From positions 80,034-144,033 of the forward strand of contig CAJQUW010012931.1 in NCBI GenBank assembly GCA_907163375.1: a DNA stretch of 64,000 bases, written 5' to 3'. The position numbers and the translations under genes were made by a program. Below, in pieces: positions 42,385 to 51,089 of the stretch (positions are counted from its first letter, which is position 1; every line of letters starts with the position of its first letter). This DNA is from Prostheceraeus crozeri (taxonomy: Eukaryota; Platyhelminthes; Polycladida; Euryleptidae). The notes beneath the pieces were generated by a model. That model was not told the DNA's origin. It ran no database searches and saw nothing but the letters and a program-made list of their open reading frames with translations.

Positions 42385-42706
42385 GATGAAAGAATGAGTA
42401 AATTGAGCGATGTACCTTCCTTTTATACTTTTCCCAACTACCTTGATGAAATGTGAAGTTAGTATGAAGTTGGGAATGATAGAGTTGAATTCGCCGATTG
42501 TTGACGCGCAACCAGATGCGATTTCCAATACGTGAATGTCTTTTCATATAGAAGTATTTTAAATCCTTCATGATATGATGTAGAGATTGAAAATGACGAT
42601 AAGATAAAGCAAACTCTCTTCTCACATTTCCAGTTGAATCTTTGAAATAGACGTTTCGATCATGATCCGTTTCAATACGTTGTAGGGAATCTAATTTCCA
42701 ACTCAT
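42056..42706 (-). CDS. PC4-like paralog B with overprinted tail
   Basis: 216 aa from ATG 42706. Residues 1-105 are paralogous to the neighbouring gene (42729-43085): both have LDSLQ.I..D.D.NV.FK.S.G, then a strand-helix unit (FQSLHHIMKDLKYF versus FVNLNDIMRDLEYF), then a second unit with I.LYHS.......F....WEKY.R.VHRSI. Each unit resembles the strand-rich core plus G(I/F).L....(W/F)..L helix of the transcription coactivator PC4/p15; this link is inference. The last about 110 residues are Ser/Asp/Glu-rich and lie in a different frame over the start of the TBP-like gene (329-nt overlap), so the true end may be earlier. An octamer ATGCAAAT sits at 42741-42734. Confidence 0.5.
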   Translation of the reverse strand: MSWKLDSLQRIETDHDRNVYFKDSTGNVRREFALSYRHFQSLHHIMKDLKYFYMKRHSRIGNRIWLRVNNRRIQLYHSQLHTNFTFHQGSWEKYKRKVHRSIYSFFHHEAPSLHHRQHSPSLQTLYQNRSHNITPTASKQQVLPGSSSNVSGEDEQFTESSTLPKWDCTDSRRPFSFIGAVNALRATKTTTSDMEEGEVCDVESDCGQYGDLYSIE

Positions 42707-42728
42707 GGTGTGTGATAGTCATGTCTGA

Positions 42729-43085
42729 TTAAGATTTGCATAGTAGGGCGATGAACTCACGACGAATAAATGTCATGATGGAGCGATGTATGTATCTTCT
42801 ATACTTCTCCCAATTGTATTTGCGAAATGAGAAACAGTTTGCGGAATGAGAATGGTAGATTTGAATTTCATTTCTGTAATGTTGAAGCCAAACTTGATCA
42901 CCCAGGGAGATGAATCTTAATGTTTCAAAATATTCCAAATCCCTCATGATATCATTGAGGTTGACAAATTGTCGCCATGTTAATGTAATTCCTCTTGATG
43001 TATGACCATGAGAATTTTTGAAATGTACGTTTCCATCACGATCAACTCTGATATATTGTAGAGAGTCCAAAATCCAAGTCTTCAT
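42729..43085 (-). CDS. PC4-like paralog A
   Basis: 118 aa, ATG at 43085. Paralog of the N-terminal part of 42056-42706. Two repeats of a strand-rich segment followed by a helix: YIRVDRDGNVHFKNS, TSRGITLTWRQFVNLNDIM, then SLGDQVWLQHYRNEIQIYHS, FRKYNWEKYRRYIHRSIM. The RGITLTWRQFVNL segment recalls the KGISL.PEQW..L motif of PC4, a single-stranded-DNA-binding coactivator that works with TBP and TFIIA. Assignment is tentative. The start codon lies 35 bp from the divergent plus-strand gene at 43121, so the two share a tiny intergenic region. Confidence 0.5.
   Translation of the reverse strand: MKTWILDSLQYIRVDRDGNVHFKNSHGHTSRGITLTWRQFVNLNDIMRDLEYFETLRFISLGDQVWLQHYRNEIQIYHSHSANCFSFRKYNWEKYRRYIHRSIMTFIRREFIALLCKS
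42734..42741 (-). promoter_or_regulatory. Minus-strand octamer ATGCAAAT
   Basis: Perfect octamer 27 bp upstream of the ATG at 42706. Confidence 0.5.
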
Positions 43086-43091
43086 GATGTT

Positions 43092-43099
43092 ATGCAAAG
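43092..43099 (+). promoter_or_regulatory. Octamer-like ATGCAAAG in a 35-bp divergent spacer
   Basis: ATGCAAAG followed by TTGCAG, 21 bp before the ATG at 43121 and within the short spacer to the minus-strand gene starting at 43085. Confidence 0.45.
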
Positions 43100-43120
43100 T
43101 TGCAGATTAGCAATATAAAA

Positions 43121-44518
43121 ATGTCGTTTTATCATATTTTGCTTAGCAATGCGGCTACAAAGAGATTTACTAGTAATCGAGCCGCACTCTTTTCTACTCC
43201 CATTGATCATGCACAACAGCTAAATGGGAATTGGGAAGTGGGTGTCACTCAACTTGTTTATAGCAACTGTGTCTATACTTTTGATCATGAGGTGATGACT
43301 ATTAATATGAGACGTACAGCTGCTTACCAATGTGAAAAGGGCTGCCGAGTATACATTCCACAGTGGCCAAAGAAAGATCTCTTATTATGTAAAAAGTTTA
43401 TATATGATTTCTTGAATAAAGCGTGTAAACATATTGCCCAATTTACTCCACACAATGATGATTATACTTATATACATCATGTAGTTGAGAAAGATTGGAT
43501 TGTTGGTTTAAGTCCAAGTTTAAGAAATGATTTAGGTTACCTCGCTAGCGCCTTGACAAGCTATGATAATTTTAACGTTAATTACCACATAAGTGCTCAT
43601 AAACAGTTAATATATCGAGAGGAAGCTTATTATGTAGATCTTATTCCAAAAAATGAGAAGACGTTGGTGAAGAAGATTGTGATTAAGCCAAGAAAGACAA
43701 ACATGACTCCTGAAACATTATTGAAGAAATTTAATTATCTCCTTCGAGTTGATGGTAAACAAGTGGCAACATTGACTTATATTAAATCATCTAATCATAT
43801 TGCAATAAGTAAATTAAATGATGATGATCTAGTATTAGTTTGTTCAAAAGATTTTCATCAGTTCTTGCGACATCATTCTGCAGCTGTTCATGGAAAATTT
43901 AATATGCAACATTTACCATGTGAAAGGTCAAATCAATTTGATACAGAATGGACCGTATCTTTATACAGAAAGTGTGTAGAGCCTTTCGGTGGTATCTTAC
44001 ATGAAACAAGAGTGTTGATGCCTCGCATCATTACTTCAGTTAAATTGGTTGTAGATTATTTAAATGAAGTGATTAATGACCAACATATTTCATTTTCTGA
44101 AAAAGAAGGTACTTTGTCTCTCACTATAAGTGGAAAAGGTATTGAACTAATTATGGATAAAACTCTAATGGACATTTTGGGTTTTGACCAAAATATCTTT
44201 AAAAGTGGTACTGTAACCAAAGCTAGCGCAGACATGTCGCTATCGCGTCGTATTAACTATTTTCAGATATATTCCAATATTGGTGAAGATGTACGTGTGG
44301 GAGATGTTGAAGCTCCATTGCTAGCAATGATACCATACCAGCCAAAGAGCTGCAGTATTTTATCTGAGCATACTTTCAAGAAAGTGCATTATACAAAGCT
44401 GAAATCAAACTACATCCCACAAATTGATATTGCCATTTATGACGATGCTGGTGCGTTGATTCCTTTTCATAAAGATGCTGTGACAAGTATCACACTCCAT
44501 TTCCGAATGAAGAGTTAA
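43121..44518 (+). CDS. Large structural-type Polinton protein, paralog 1
   Basis: 465 aa from ATG 43121 (the frame before it starts at a TTG). The N-terminus has FYHILLSNAATKRFTSNR followed by LNGNWEVGVTQLVY, the signature (L.SNA....F..N....F...L...L.G.WEV.L..I.Y) of a family that accompanies capsid genes in animal Polintons. A module ending in a predicted strand-helix recurs three times: YDFLNKACKH to LGYLAS, LLKKFNYLLR to FHQFLRH, VVDYLNEVIN to MDILGFD. Plausibly a minor capsid, penton or spike protein; the exact role is unknown. Its stop TAA overlaps an ATG (TAATG at 44516-44520), linking it to paralog 2. Confidence 0.75.
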   Translation: MSFYHILLSNAATKRFTSNRAALFSTPIDHAQQLNGNWEVGVTQLVYSNCVYTFDHEVMTINMRRTAAYQCEKGCRVYIPQWPKKDLLLCKKFIYDFLNKACKHIAQFTPHNDDYTYIHHVVEKDWIVGLSPSLRNDLGYLASALTSYDNFNVNYHISAHKQLIYREEAYYVDLIPKNEKTLVKKIVIKPRKTNMTPETLLKKFNYLLRVDGKQVATLTYIKSSNHIAISKLNDDDLVLVCSKDFHQFLRHHSAAVHGKFNMQHLPCERSNQFDTEWTVSLYRKCVEPFGGILHETRVLMPRIITSVKLVVDYLNEVINDQHISFSEKEGTLSLTISGKGIELIMDKTLMDILGFDQNIFKSGTVTKASADMSLSRRINYFQIYSNIGEDVRVGDVEAPLLAMIPYQPKSCSILSEHTFKKVHYTKLKSNYIPQIDIAIYDDAGALIPFHKDAVTSITLHFRMKS

Positions 44519-44525
44519 TGCAAAC
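44518..44525 (+). promoter_or_regulatory. Octamer-like ATGCAAAC
   Basis: ATGCAAAC starting on the last base of the upstream stop codon, 32 bp before the preferred ATG at 44558. A weaker match than the others. Confidence 0.35.
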
Positions 44526-44557
44526 GTATGCTAATATATTTTTCCAATGTGAATAAT

Positions 44558-46078
44558 ATGGAAAGTGAAAATAAGGACTCGTTTCTAATCTACTTGCCCA
44601 GTAATGCTTCTATGAATAAATTTCCCAAAAATAAACCATCAGACTATCGAGTAGAATTAAATCGGCCACTGCATTTAGAAGGTGAATGGGAGGTTGGCGT
44701 TTCTAGTATTTGCTATGATAGCAATATTCAGAATGTGAATGATTTGGAAGAAATGATATTGACTCCTCGCACCCATGATGGAATAACGATGAATAATGCA
44801 TTTCAGTTCCCATACAATTTAACATCAGATGGAAAGTGGAACTATGAATGGATTCAGATAAAATCAGATTCTTATGTGCCATTTGGGAATGAGAAAATTA
44901 TTAAGGCATTCAACAGTGGTAATACTTCCATCATGAAGAATAAAAATCAGAAAGCTTATGAGTTTACTATCTATCATTGGAGTGGGAGACAGTTCCTCCG
45001 CTTTCATTCTTTTACTAAAGGTCTTACGCTGAGGTTGGATAGTGAATTCTATCCCCATCTCGGTTTTGGTCATGGACTACATCTAACGTCAATTGCTACT
45101 GCAAATGTTAGAAAAGTTTATTCAAATCGAATCAACAAATTTCATTATAGATTTAAAATATTTGATGAAGATGTTGTAGAATGCGAAGAACGCATCATTT
45201 TGAAAAAGCGTGGTGTTCAACCTTTATCACTTATTGAGTTAGTAAAACGATGGAATGAGACTGTGGGTAAGAAGTATGGAGAGAAAATTATGGCGGACAA
45301 AAATAAGTTGGTCATTCAGAAATATAATGACAAACTTACAGTTTATTTCTCTCCAACCTTGCGTCATTTTGTAAGACATTATACACCTATTATTGGAAGC
45401 GGTGTGGTGTATGCTTCTCATGAATATCACACTAAAGCTGATTCAGTTAATGATGAATGGTGGGTGGACATCTATGGCGATCGCATCAAGAAAATTTACC
45501 AGTCTTATGAAGAATCTAAAGTTGCTATCAATATAATGCCGCGTCTATATCATACAGTTGAAAGCTTCATTCATGTAGTAAATCCTTATATACAACAGAA
45601 GTTGAAGCATGTGATGAAAAGTAAATATGATGTAAAGACACACCACATTTCGTTTTCAATTGAAAATCAACGCGTTGTTCTGAAACTGGGTGATGACATT
45701 CAATGTCAATTGAGTAAAAATTTGAAAAAACTCTTTGGTTTTTCAATGCTACAAACTGTGTTTGCTGCTGCGCATACGATTGGTATAGAAACACCAATGA
45801 CACTTGATAAACATGAACAGCACCTTTACATTCAAAGTGATTTGATTCTACCTATTTCTGTTGGTGAGAAAAAAGAATACATTTTACGCGATTTCATTCA
45901 TGATAAAGACGCTTCATATGGAATAGTCGAGAAGATGTTTGAATCTATTTTCTATCATCCCGTCGTCAAACAAACTATACCCTCTATTGCTATCAAAATT
46001 ACCAATGGTTTACAAGAGTGCATCCACGTGAAAGATACTAAATCCCTCATAACGTTAGTGTTTCGGAAAACAAAGTGA
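44558..46078 (+). CDS. Large structural-type Polinton protein, paralog 2
   Basis: 506 aa from ATG 44558; an in-frame ATG at 44528 would add 10 residues. The N-terminus DSFLIYLPSNASMNKFPKN leads to LEGEWEVGVSSICYDSN, the same family signature as paralog 1 but closer to the common LPSNAS form. Three repeats of a helix followed by a beta segment and a L..LGF-type end are visible: IIKAFNSG to FYPHLGFG, LVKRWNETVG to LRHFVRHY, FIHVVNPYIQ to LKKLFGFS. The two adjacent paralogs arose by tandem duplication and have diverged strongly. Likely a virion component. AATAAA follows at 46173. Confidence 0.75.
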   Translation: MESENKDSFLIYLPSNASMNKFPKNKPSDYRVELNRPLHLEGEWEVGVSSICYDSNIQNVNDLEEMILTPRTHDGITMNNAFQFPYNLTSDGKWNYEWIQIKSDSYVPFGNEKIIKAFNSGNTSIMKNKNQKAYEFTIYHWSGRQFLRFHSFTKGLTLRLDSEFYPHLGFGHGLHLTSIATANVRKVYSNRINKFHYRFKIFDEDVVECEERIILKKRGVQPLSLIELVKRWNETVGKKYGEKIMADKNKLVIQKYNDKLTVYFSPTLRHFVRHYTPIIGSGVVYASHEYHTKADSVNDEWWVDIYGDRIKKIYQSYEESKVAINIMPRLYHTVESFIHVVNPYIQQKLKHVMKSKYDVKTHHISFSIENQRVVLKLGDDIQCQLSKNLKKLFGFSMLQTVFAAAHTIGIETPMTLDKHEQHLYIQSDLILPISVGEKKEYILRDFIHDKDASYGIVEKMFESIFYHPVVKQTIPSIAIKITNGLQECIHVKDTKSLITLVFRKTK

Positions 46079-46172
46079 AGTCTTTATACAACATTTATTG
46101 AAATATGTACATGAATGTGAAGCAATAGACTTTATACAACATCCACTGAAAATATATACATGAGCGCACTTC

Positions 46173-46178
46173 AATAAA
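46173..46178 (+). terminator. Poly(A) signal AATAAA
   Basis: AATAAA 94 bp after the stop of structural paralog 2, in the 300-bp spacer between the converging plus-strand gene and the polymerase. Between them a TTTATACAACAT block is repeated twice (46083 and 46133). Confidence 0.5.
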
Positions 46179-46383
46179 CATTGCTATATACAAAAAGTCT
46201 TTTTACTTCGTGAAGGGTGGAAATATACAGGGATAGGAAAAATGTCTTTCAGTGGAAAAGTCATCACATGGGGAATGTACAGATGTGGACACATATTCAC
46301 AAGGAAGAAACGATCTCATACGATACATAAAACAACCATGTTTATCTACAGAAAGCAACATCAAAATACTGAGTTAAAGTTGA

Positions 46384-49300
46384 TTATGTCAATACATCTC
46401 CTGAATGTGGTAGCGTGAGTTTTATTCTTTTGGGTGGAGGTATGTTTGTATCAGGATGTCCATGTGGAAGAGATGTGTTATGTCCTATCCAACACCTCTT
46501 ATCCTCCCATGCTGAAAGCGCTCGTTTCTTAAATGTGTACGTTTTCACAGTATGAATTTGTGATTTTAAGATTGTCATATTGACAAACGTTATATTTTTA
46601 TTTTTATAGGCCTTCTTATAGGACCGATGTTTCATTTTTTGGACAATTGATTTTGATATTCCTTTAGCACGCTTAATACTATCTGCACATTCTTTTAATT
46701 TCATGGAATACATTTTAGGGCGGAGGAGAATCATTTCATCTATTTCCTTTCCTGCTGTTTCATCCTTAAAACAACCAAGTTTGGCTTTATTCTGTATGGA
46801 AAAGAGTGGATGAGCGGGATTGTAGTTAGATGTGTCGAAATATTTTTCTAATGACTTAGCTACTTCATTAAAATTTAAATCTTTTTGAGTGGTAATACCT
46901 AAGAAGAAACTATCTGTATCACCACCCAACAAACGAACCTCTTTTACGAGAGGACATGGTTTTAGTATTTTATAAAAGAGTTGGTACATTTCAAGCTTAG
47001 AGTAATCTAGTACAGCTTGGCCAATATAGATGGGCTTGCACAACTCAACTTCTGATTTAATCATTTTAACACCTACAAGATCCTCATCGATGATGTCTCT
47101 ATCAATGAAAAGAGGTGATGAGGTCAATTTGTGATATTTTTGTCCATCAACGACTAGTTTGTAATTCATACGTTTTCTAACATCCTCCATGGTCTTTCCG
47201 AATAGACTGTTATTCTTATATTTATAAAAATCCTTTTCAAAATTATTTTGGGCGAGTGCACGTTTTTGACTGTTACTATCTATGTAGGGTTTGAGGAAGG
47301 CTTTCTGTCTAAATTTGATAATGCGGTGAACTGACTTTAGAAGCATGCCCATTTCTAAATAGAATTTTAATATGCAGAAGTGTACGAGATAATTTTTCTT
47401 ATCATATTGGGTGAGTAAAAGTTTGCGGCATGGTTTGTACCTTGGCTGTCCACACTCTATTAAGTTATTATGAAATTGTGACATGAATGGTGAAAACATA
47501 TCTTCAGTCACTTCACCAGATTCAGGTGCGAGTGGGAAATCAGCAGTTTTATTTTTAATGCTATTTGGATAAATCAAATCCACTTCAAAATAATATCCCC
47601 AATCACCTTCATCTGGAATCTTCAGTATGTTTGAAGGGTTGGAGTAATACTCAAGCTCATCTTGATTTAACCAACTAAACTCGGAATGAGGTAGTGGTTT
47701 AGACAGTGAACTGCCATATAAATTATTTTGGTCATAGTACTTTAGGTGGATATGATCATCACCTACTGTTTTAGATTTTATATGATGTTTATTTACAAAT
47801 GTGAGACCACCGCGTATTCCGCGCTCAAATATGTTATACATCTCGGGGTCTTGTAAGAGATGAATGGTCTCACCAGTCATTTTAAAGGCTGATTTAAAGG
47901 ACATGGCTGGTAGACTGACAAAGTGGACAGGATCTAATTTGTCTTCTTCTAATGCCACTCGTCGAAATTCCTGAAAGACATCAGCCAGCAAAATGACATC
48001 TAATTCTAAGTAAGCGATCATATAATCGCCAAACGTTTTACAATCAAATTTTGTCCATGCCTCTTGAGCATGTTCATAGTCCTCTACTGGACAATCTTCA
48101 CCCGTCAAATCGTTTTTGAATTTGTCAATGGAAGGAAGGGTTGTTTCATTTAGTTTAGACATTGAGCTAAAATACGCATAGGGAAAGACTCCTTTGCGAG
48201 TGATCATGTCATCTGTTAAGTTTGGATAGTGTTTCTTCAAAGTTTGACTATGGGGAAGAAACTTGAGATTTCGAACGAGAGAAGCTAGTGACGCTGACAT
48301 GAATTGAAATGAATCTAAAAATTTTATTTCGAAGAAGACTATCTTATTTTCTTTAGTTTTATCTACTGGTACTTTTGCTGTCATTGCCATGAATTTTTCT
48401 CTCGTTTGTGCTATTACATTGAACTGCCACGATTTCATCTGGCTCAACCCTCCTTTTATGAGCATATGACTGTCATAGCCCTTAAAGTTATGAAAAATGA
48501 CGGGTAGTACACGACGTCTCAACCTAAGTGAAAAGTTACATTTGGAGCAGAGTGCGTTTCTAAATTTACCAGTGATGTGATCATGATCACGCACTTTCTT
48601 AATTTTATCGTCATCAAACGTTTTATGACATTTAGGACAGGATGTGCAACTTTCAAATTTTTGTTTGTCTTCATCTGACATATGTAGTGACTTACGCTGC
48701 AATTGGGAATCATATGATTGTTGAAATTTAGCAGCTTTATCGAGAAATTCTAGAAATTTTGAAATGCAATCTTCACCTTGCCAAGTATGCATTTTATTTT
48801 GTCTATTCCTAAAGTGGTCATGCCATACTTCATAGCAGGATATGGCTGCTGGCTTGTGGATGTTATCATCGATATAGCATTCGATGTCTGCGTAAATGAC
48901 ACGCAGGGGACTTAATTCGTCACCATTATCCCTATGTGAAAAGATTTTATCTTTGGGCATGCGTTCCATTTGTAATTTACCTCGCTTACACCATTCGTAA
49001 TGAGTTTCAAATTTAGTTTTCCTCCTAAAGTGGCGAATACATCTGTCGCAGTAATATAACTCTCTACTAGAGTTTTCTAAGTGGTGGTATAAGCGAGAGA
49101 TTTTGGGAATACCGCAGTAGTGCCATTCCTCACTATCATCCTGTTTTACTAATAACAGGTTTACTGTACGTTCATAACAACTCGAACGCGAATTATAGCG
49201 GGCACCCTTCAACCCCTTCTCCCACACGTGAACGACAATTTTAATCTTATTATGTTTTTCGAACGTTTCTACATCTTTGATTTTCATGTTGTTACTATCA

Positions 49301-49490
49301 CAACCTTCAAAGTCTAGTTCATCCTCCCACTGTCTATAGCTATAGGTATGATTTCGATTCGCGTTGATATCATTATAGTGAAGGATGGATAGGACTGCAT
49401 ATTTGAAACACTGTGATGTACAATCGACATTGATGACAGCTTTCTTATTATACAACGTTTTTGGTAGTTTAAATGTGCCTCGAGCTGCAT
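46384..49490 (-). CDS. Protein-primed-type DNA polymerase B (Polinton PolB)
   Basis: About 1,030 codons on the minus strand. There is no ATG at the head; the frame is open beyond the usual KKAVINV block, whose normal upstream neighbour lies in another frame (see 49497-50354). Order: Cys-rich finger (YYCDRCIRHF), exonuclease motif I (IYADIECYID), HNH/EndoVII-like insert (CPKCHKTF, VRDHDHITGKFRNALCSKC), exonuclease II (FHNFKGYDSHML), exonuclease III (YLELDVILLADVF), polymerase motif A (YYDQNNLYGSSL), motif B (KNNSLFGKTMEDVRKR), motif C (LGGDTDSFF). All catalytic acids are present. It would replicate the linear element with a protein primer and proofread. Confidence 0.93.
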
Positions 49491-49496
49491 GACTTT

Positions 49497-50354
49497 CTAA
49501 TAGGAAATTTTGAACATGGCTGAGTCCACACCATCAAAAATGAGAGCGCTGTCGCGCTGATTGAATTTATCTACATTTGATTTTAAACATTGAATGTGAA
49601 AATTTAGCCAAGACTCGCAGTCTACAACTTCGGTTGCGGAAGAGGAAGGAACATGAAACTGTATTCTCTCCGTCACTTGACCCGTTTGAAAATCTATCTT
49701 AATATATTTTAGTTTAAGGTAGATGAGCGCCTTCATTCTAAAATTGTCTAAATTGTTGAAGAGCGCTTCGATAATGTTAGAATTTTGAAGGAGCCACTCA
49801 GGAAAATCTACTATTTGAGTATTGGACTCCATGCAGTAGTCGCGTACTAAATTATTATGTGAAACATTAATGAGGGAGATGGTAGAGGTACCGTTGGTGT
49901 AGTGATCATTTGCATGCGTGTGTTGAAGTCTGTGCGAAGATCGCTGAAAGCGGCTATCGAAAGAAAGAGGGCACAAATCGCAAGGAAAGGAGATGTCATC
50001 GTCAGAATCAACTTCACCTCCGGAGATTGACACCGCTTTGCGTTGACACACACGTTGTTTGATGTGTCGAAGGAGACTGTGCTTCCTTGTAAACATATGT
50101 CCGCAGTCGGCACATTCCCACTCGTTGCCTTGTCGCGAGAGTCCTGAGCTGGAACTCACATCACCTGAAAGAGAAATCATTCTATCATCTCTGTTCAAGT
50201 CTCAGTGTATTGTTACAACCTACCTTGACTCAATAACTCTAAACTTTCCTCGAGAAGGGAGGGCGTTGGTGATGAAGTTGATGCCTGAAATTGAGGAAGA
50301 TGCTATTAACCACACGTTTGAGGGAGATGAGAGAGGAAATCTTCAACTTACCAT
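49497..50354 (-). CDS. Zinc-finger plus polymerase N-terminal domain protein, spliced; frameshifted relative to PolB
   Basis: Minus-strand exons 50354-50352 (ATG only), 50284-50224 and 50164-49497, with introns of 67 and 59 nt having GTAAGT or GTAGGT donors and TTTCAG acceptors; 243 aa. Two Cys/His fingers (WECADCGHMFTRKHSLLRH, FPCDLCPLSFDSRFQRSSH) are followed by the domain KALIYLKLKYIKID to DSALIFDGVDSAMF that in known Polintons is fused to PolB. Here a TAG ends it at 49497 while the polymerase frame continues one frame away, so it is either a real separate protein, a frameshifted gene or an unrecognised splice. It shares its start architecture with the left gene at 34218. Confidence 0.75.
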
Positions 50355-50507
50355 TTCAATGAAATCAAGTTTAAGGTTGATGCTTCAATAAGATAGAGAC
50401 TTCACTCAATTAATACGTCTCAAATTTGGAATTCACTTGTACACCTCAAATAATAGCAGAATTCGCTAGAGAACACTTCACTTATACGTCTCAAAGACAG
50501 AGTGAAA

Positions 50508-50576
50508 TGACACGGATGTCACTTTGCTTATATCCTTTCATGCTCATCATTCATTGGCTGTTCATTCTGATTGGTT
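50508..50576 (-). promoter_or_regulatory. Right early-type promoter: two CCAAT boxes and TATA box
   Basis: On the minus strand, two CCAAT boxes with starts 17 bp apart (ATTGG on the plus strand near 50553 and 50570) are followed by TATAAG (50532-50527) about 25 bp downstream of the second CCAAT and an initiator-like TCATTTC near 50510. Same order and nearly the same spacing as the left promoter at 34064-34140. Confidence 0.65.
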
Positions 50577-50647
50577 GCTTGTTGATACTTAAGAATTAGA
50601 AAAATGTTAAAGTTATCATTATTCAAAGTCAGCATTTCAAAGACAAC

Positions 50648-51085
50648 ATGACAAGTCCTCTAACAACACCAAATACCGCATTGGAGTTCTCCTCTCCATG
50701 CACATCAGCAAAGGTGCTCGTTACACCAAATGCACCAAGAAAGGCGAAGGTGGAGAAGACATACAATCTCGACAATGTACGAAAGTTATCATTATCGGAG
50801 GACGATGAAGAGGAGTTGCCCGACCTAACAGGCATACGGTGGAAATATTTACAATATGATGTCGAAGGGGTGATGGAGATGACCAGCAAGTCGCACTTGC
50901 ATCAAATATGGGAGTGGTACACCCCTAACTCCCAACCGCGAACCGTGGCGGAGTGGGCGTACATTGACAACGTGAGGGACGCTGCAGAAGAACGTTTAAA
51001 GCAGCTCAACTGTTTTTGTGATCTATGTGAAGTCAGACTCTGGGACGATATTGACGATGAAGACCTTTTAAAATACATGCCATAA
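50648..51085 (+). CDS. Uncharacterised acidic protein divergent from the zinc-finger/PolB unit
   Basis: 145 aa from ATG 50648. Low-complexity Thr/Pro/Ser N-terminus (TSPLTTPNTALEF), a basic patch (NAPRKAKVEKTY), an acidic Ser-rich stretch (LSLSEDDEEELPD), then a compact part with WKYLQYDVEGVMEM, WEWYTPNSQP, VAEWAYIDN and a Cys pair (CFCDLC) near the end. Family not recognised. It is transcribed away from the zinc-finger gene across a 140-bp intergenic region after the shared CCAAT boxes. Its stop TAA abuts AATAAA at 51084-51089. Composition resembles small transcription-regulatory or host-interaction proteins, but that is speculation. Confidence 0.6.
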   Translation: MTSPLTTPNTALEFSSPCTSAKVLVTPNAPRKAKVEKTYNLDNVRKLSLSEDDEEELPDLTGIRWKYLQYDVEGVMEMTSKSHLHQIWEWYTPNSQPRTVAEWAYIDNVRDAAEERLKQLNCFCDLCEVRLWDDIDDEDLLKYMP

Positions 51086-51089
51086 TAAA
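51084..51089 (+). terminator. Poly(A) signal overlapping a stop codon
   Basis: AATAAA begins on the second base of the TAA stop (51083-51085), the same economy as at 41.8 kb. Confidence 0.6.

Noticed and set aside
42385..42528. Upstream extension of the TBP-like frame (48 extra codons)
   Set aside because: No TBP similarity before the Met at 42384, and the region is occupied by the paralog B frame.
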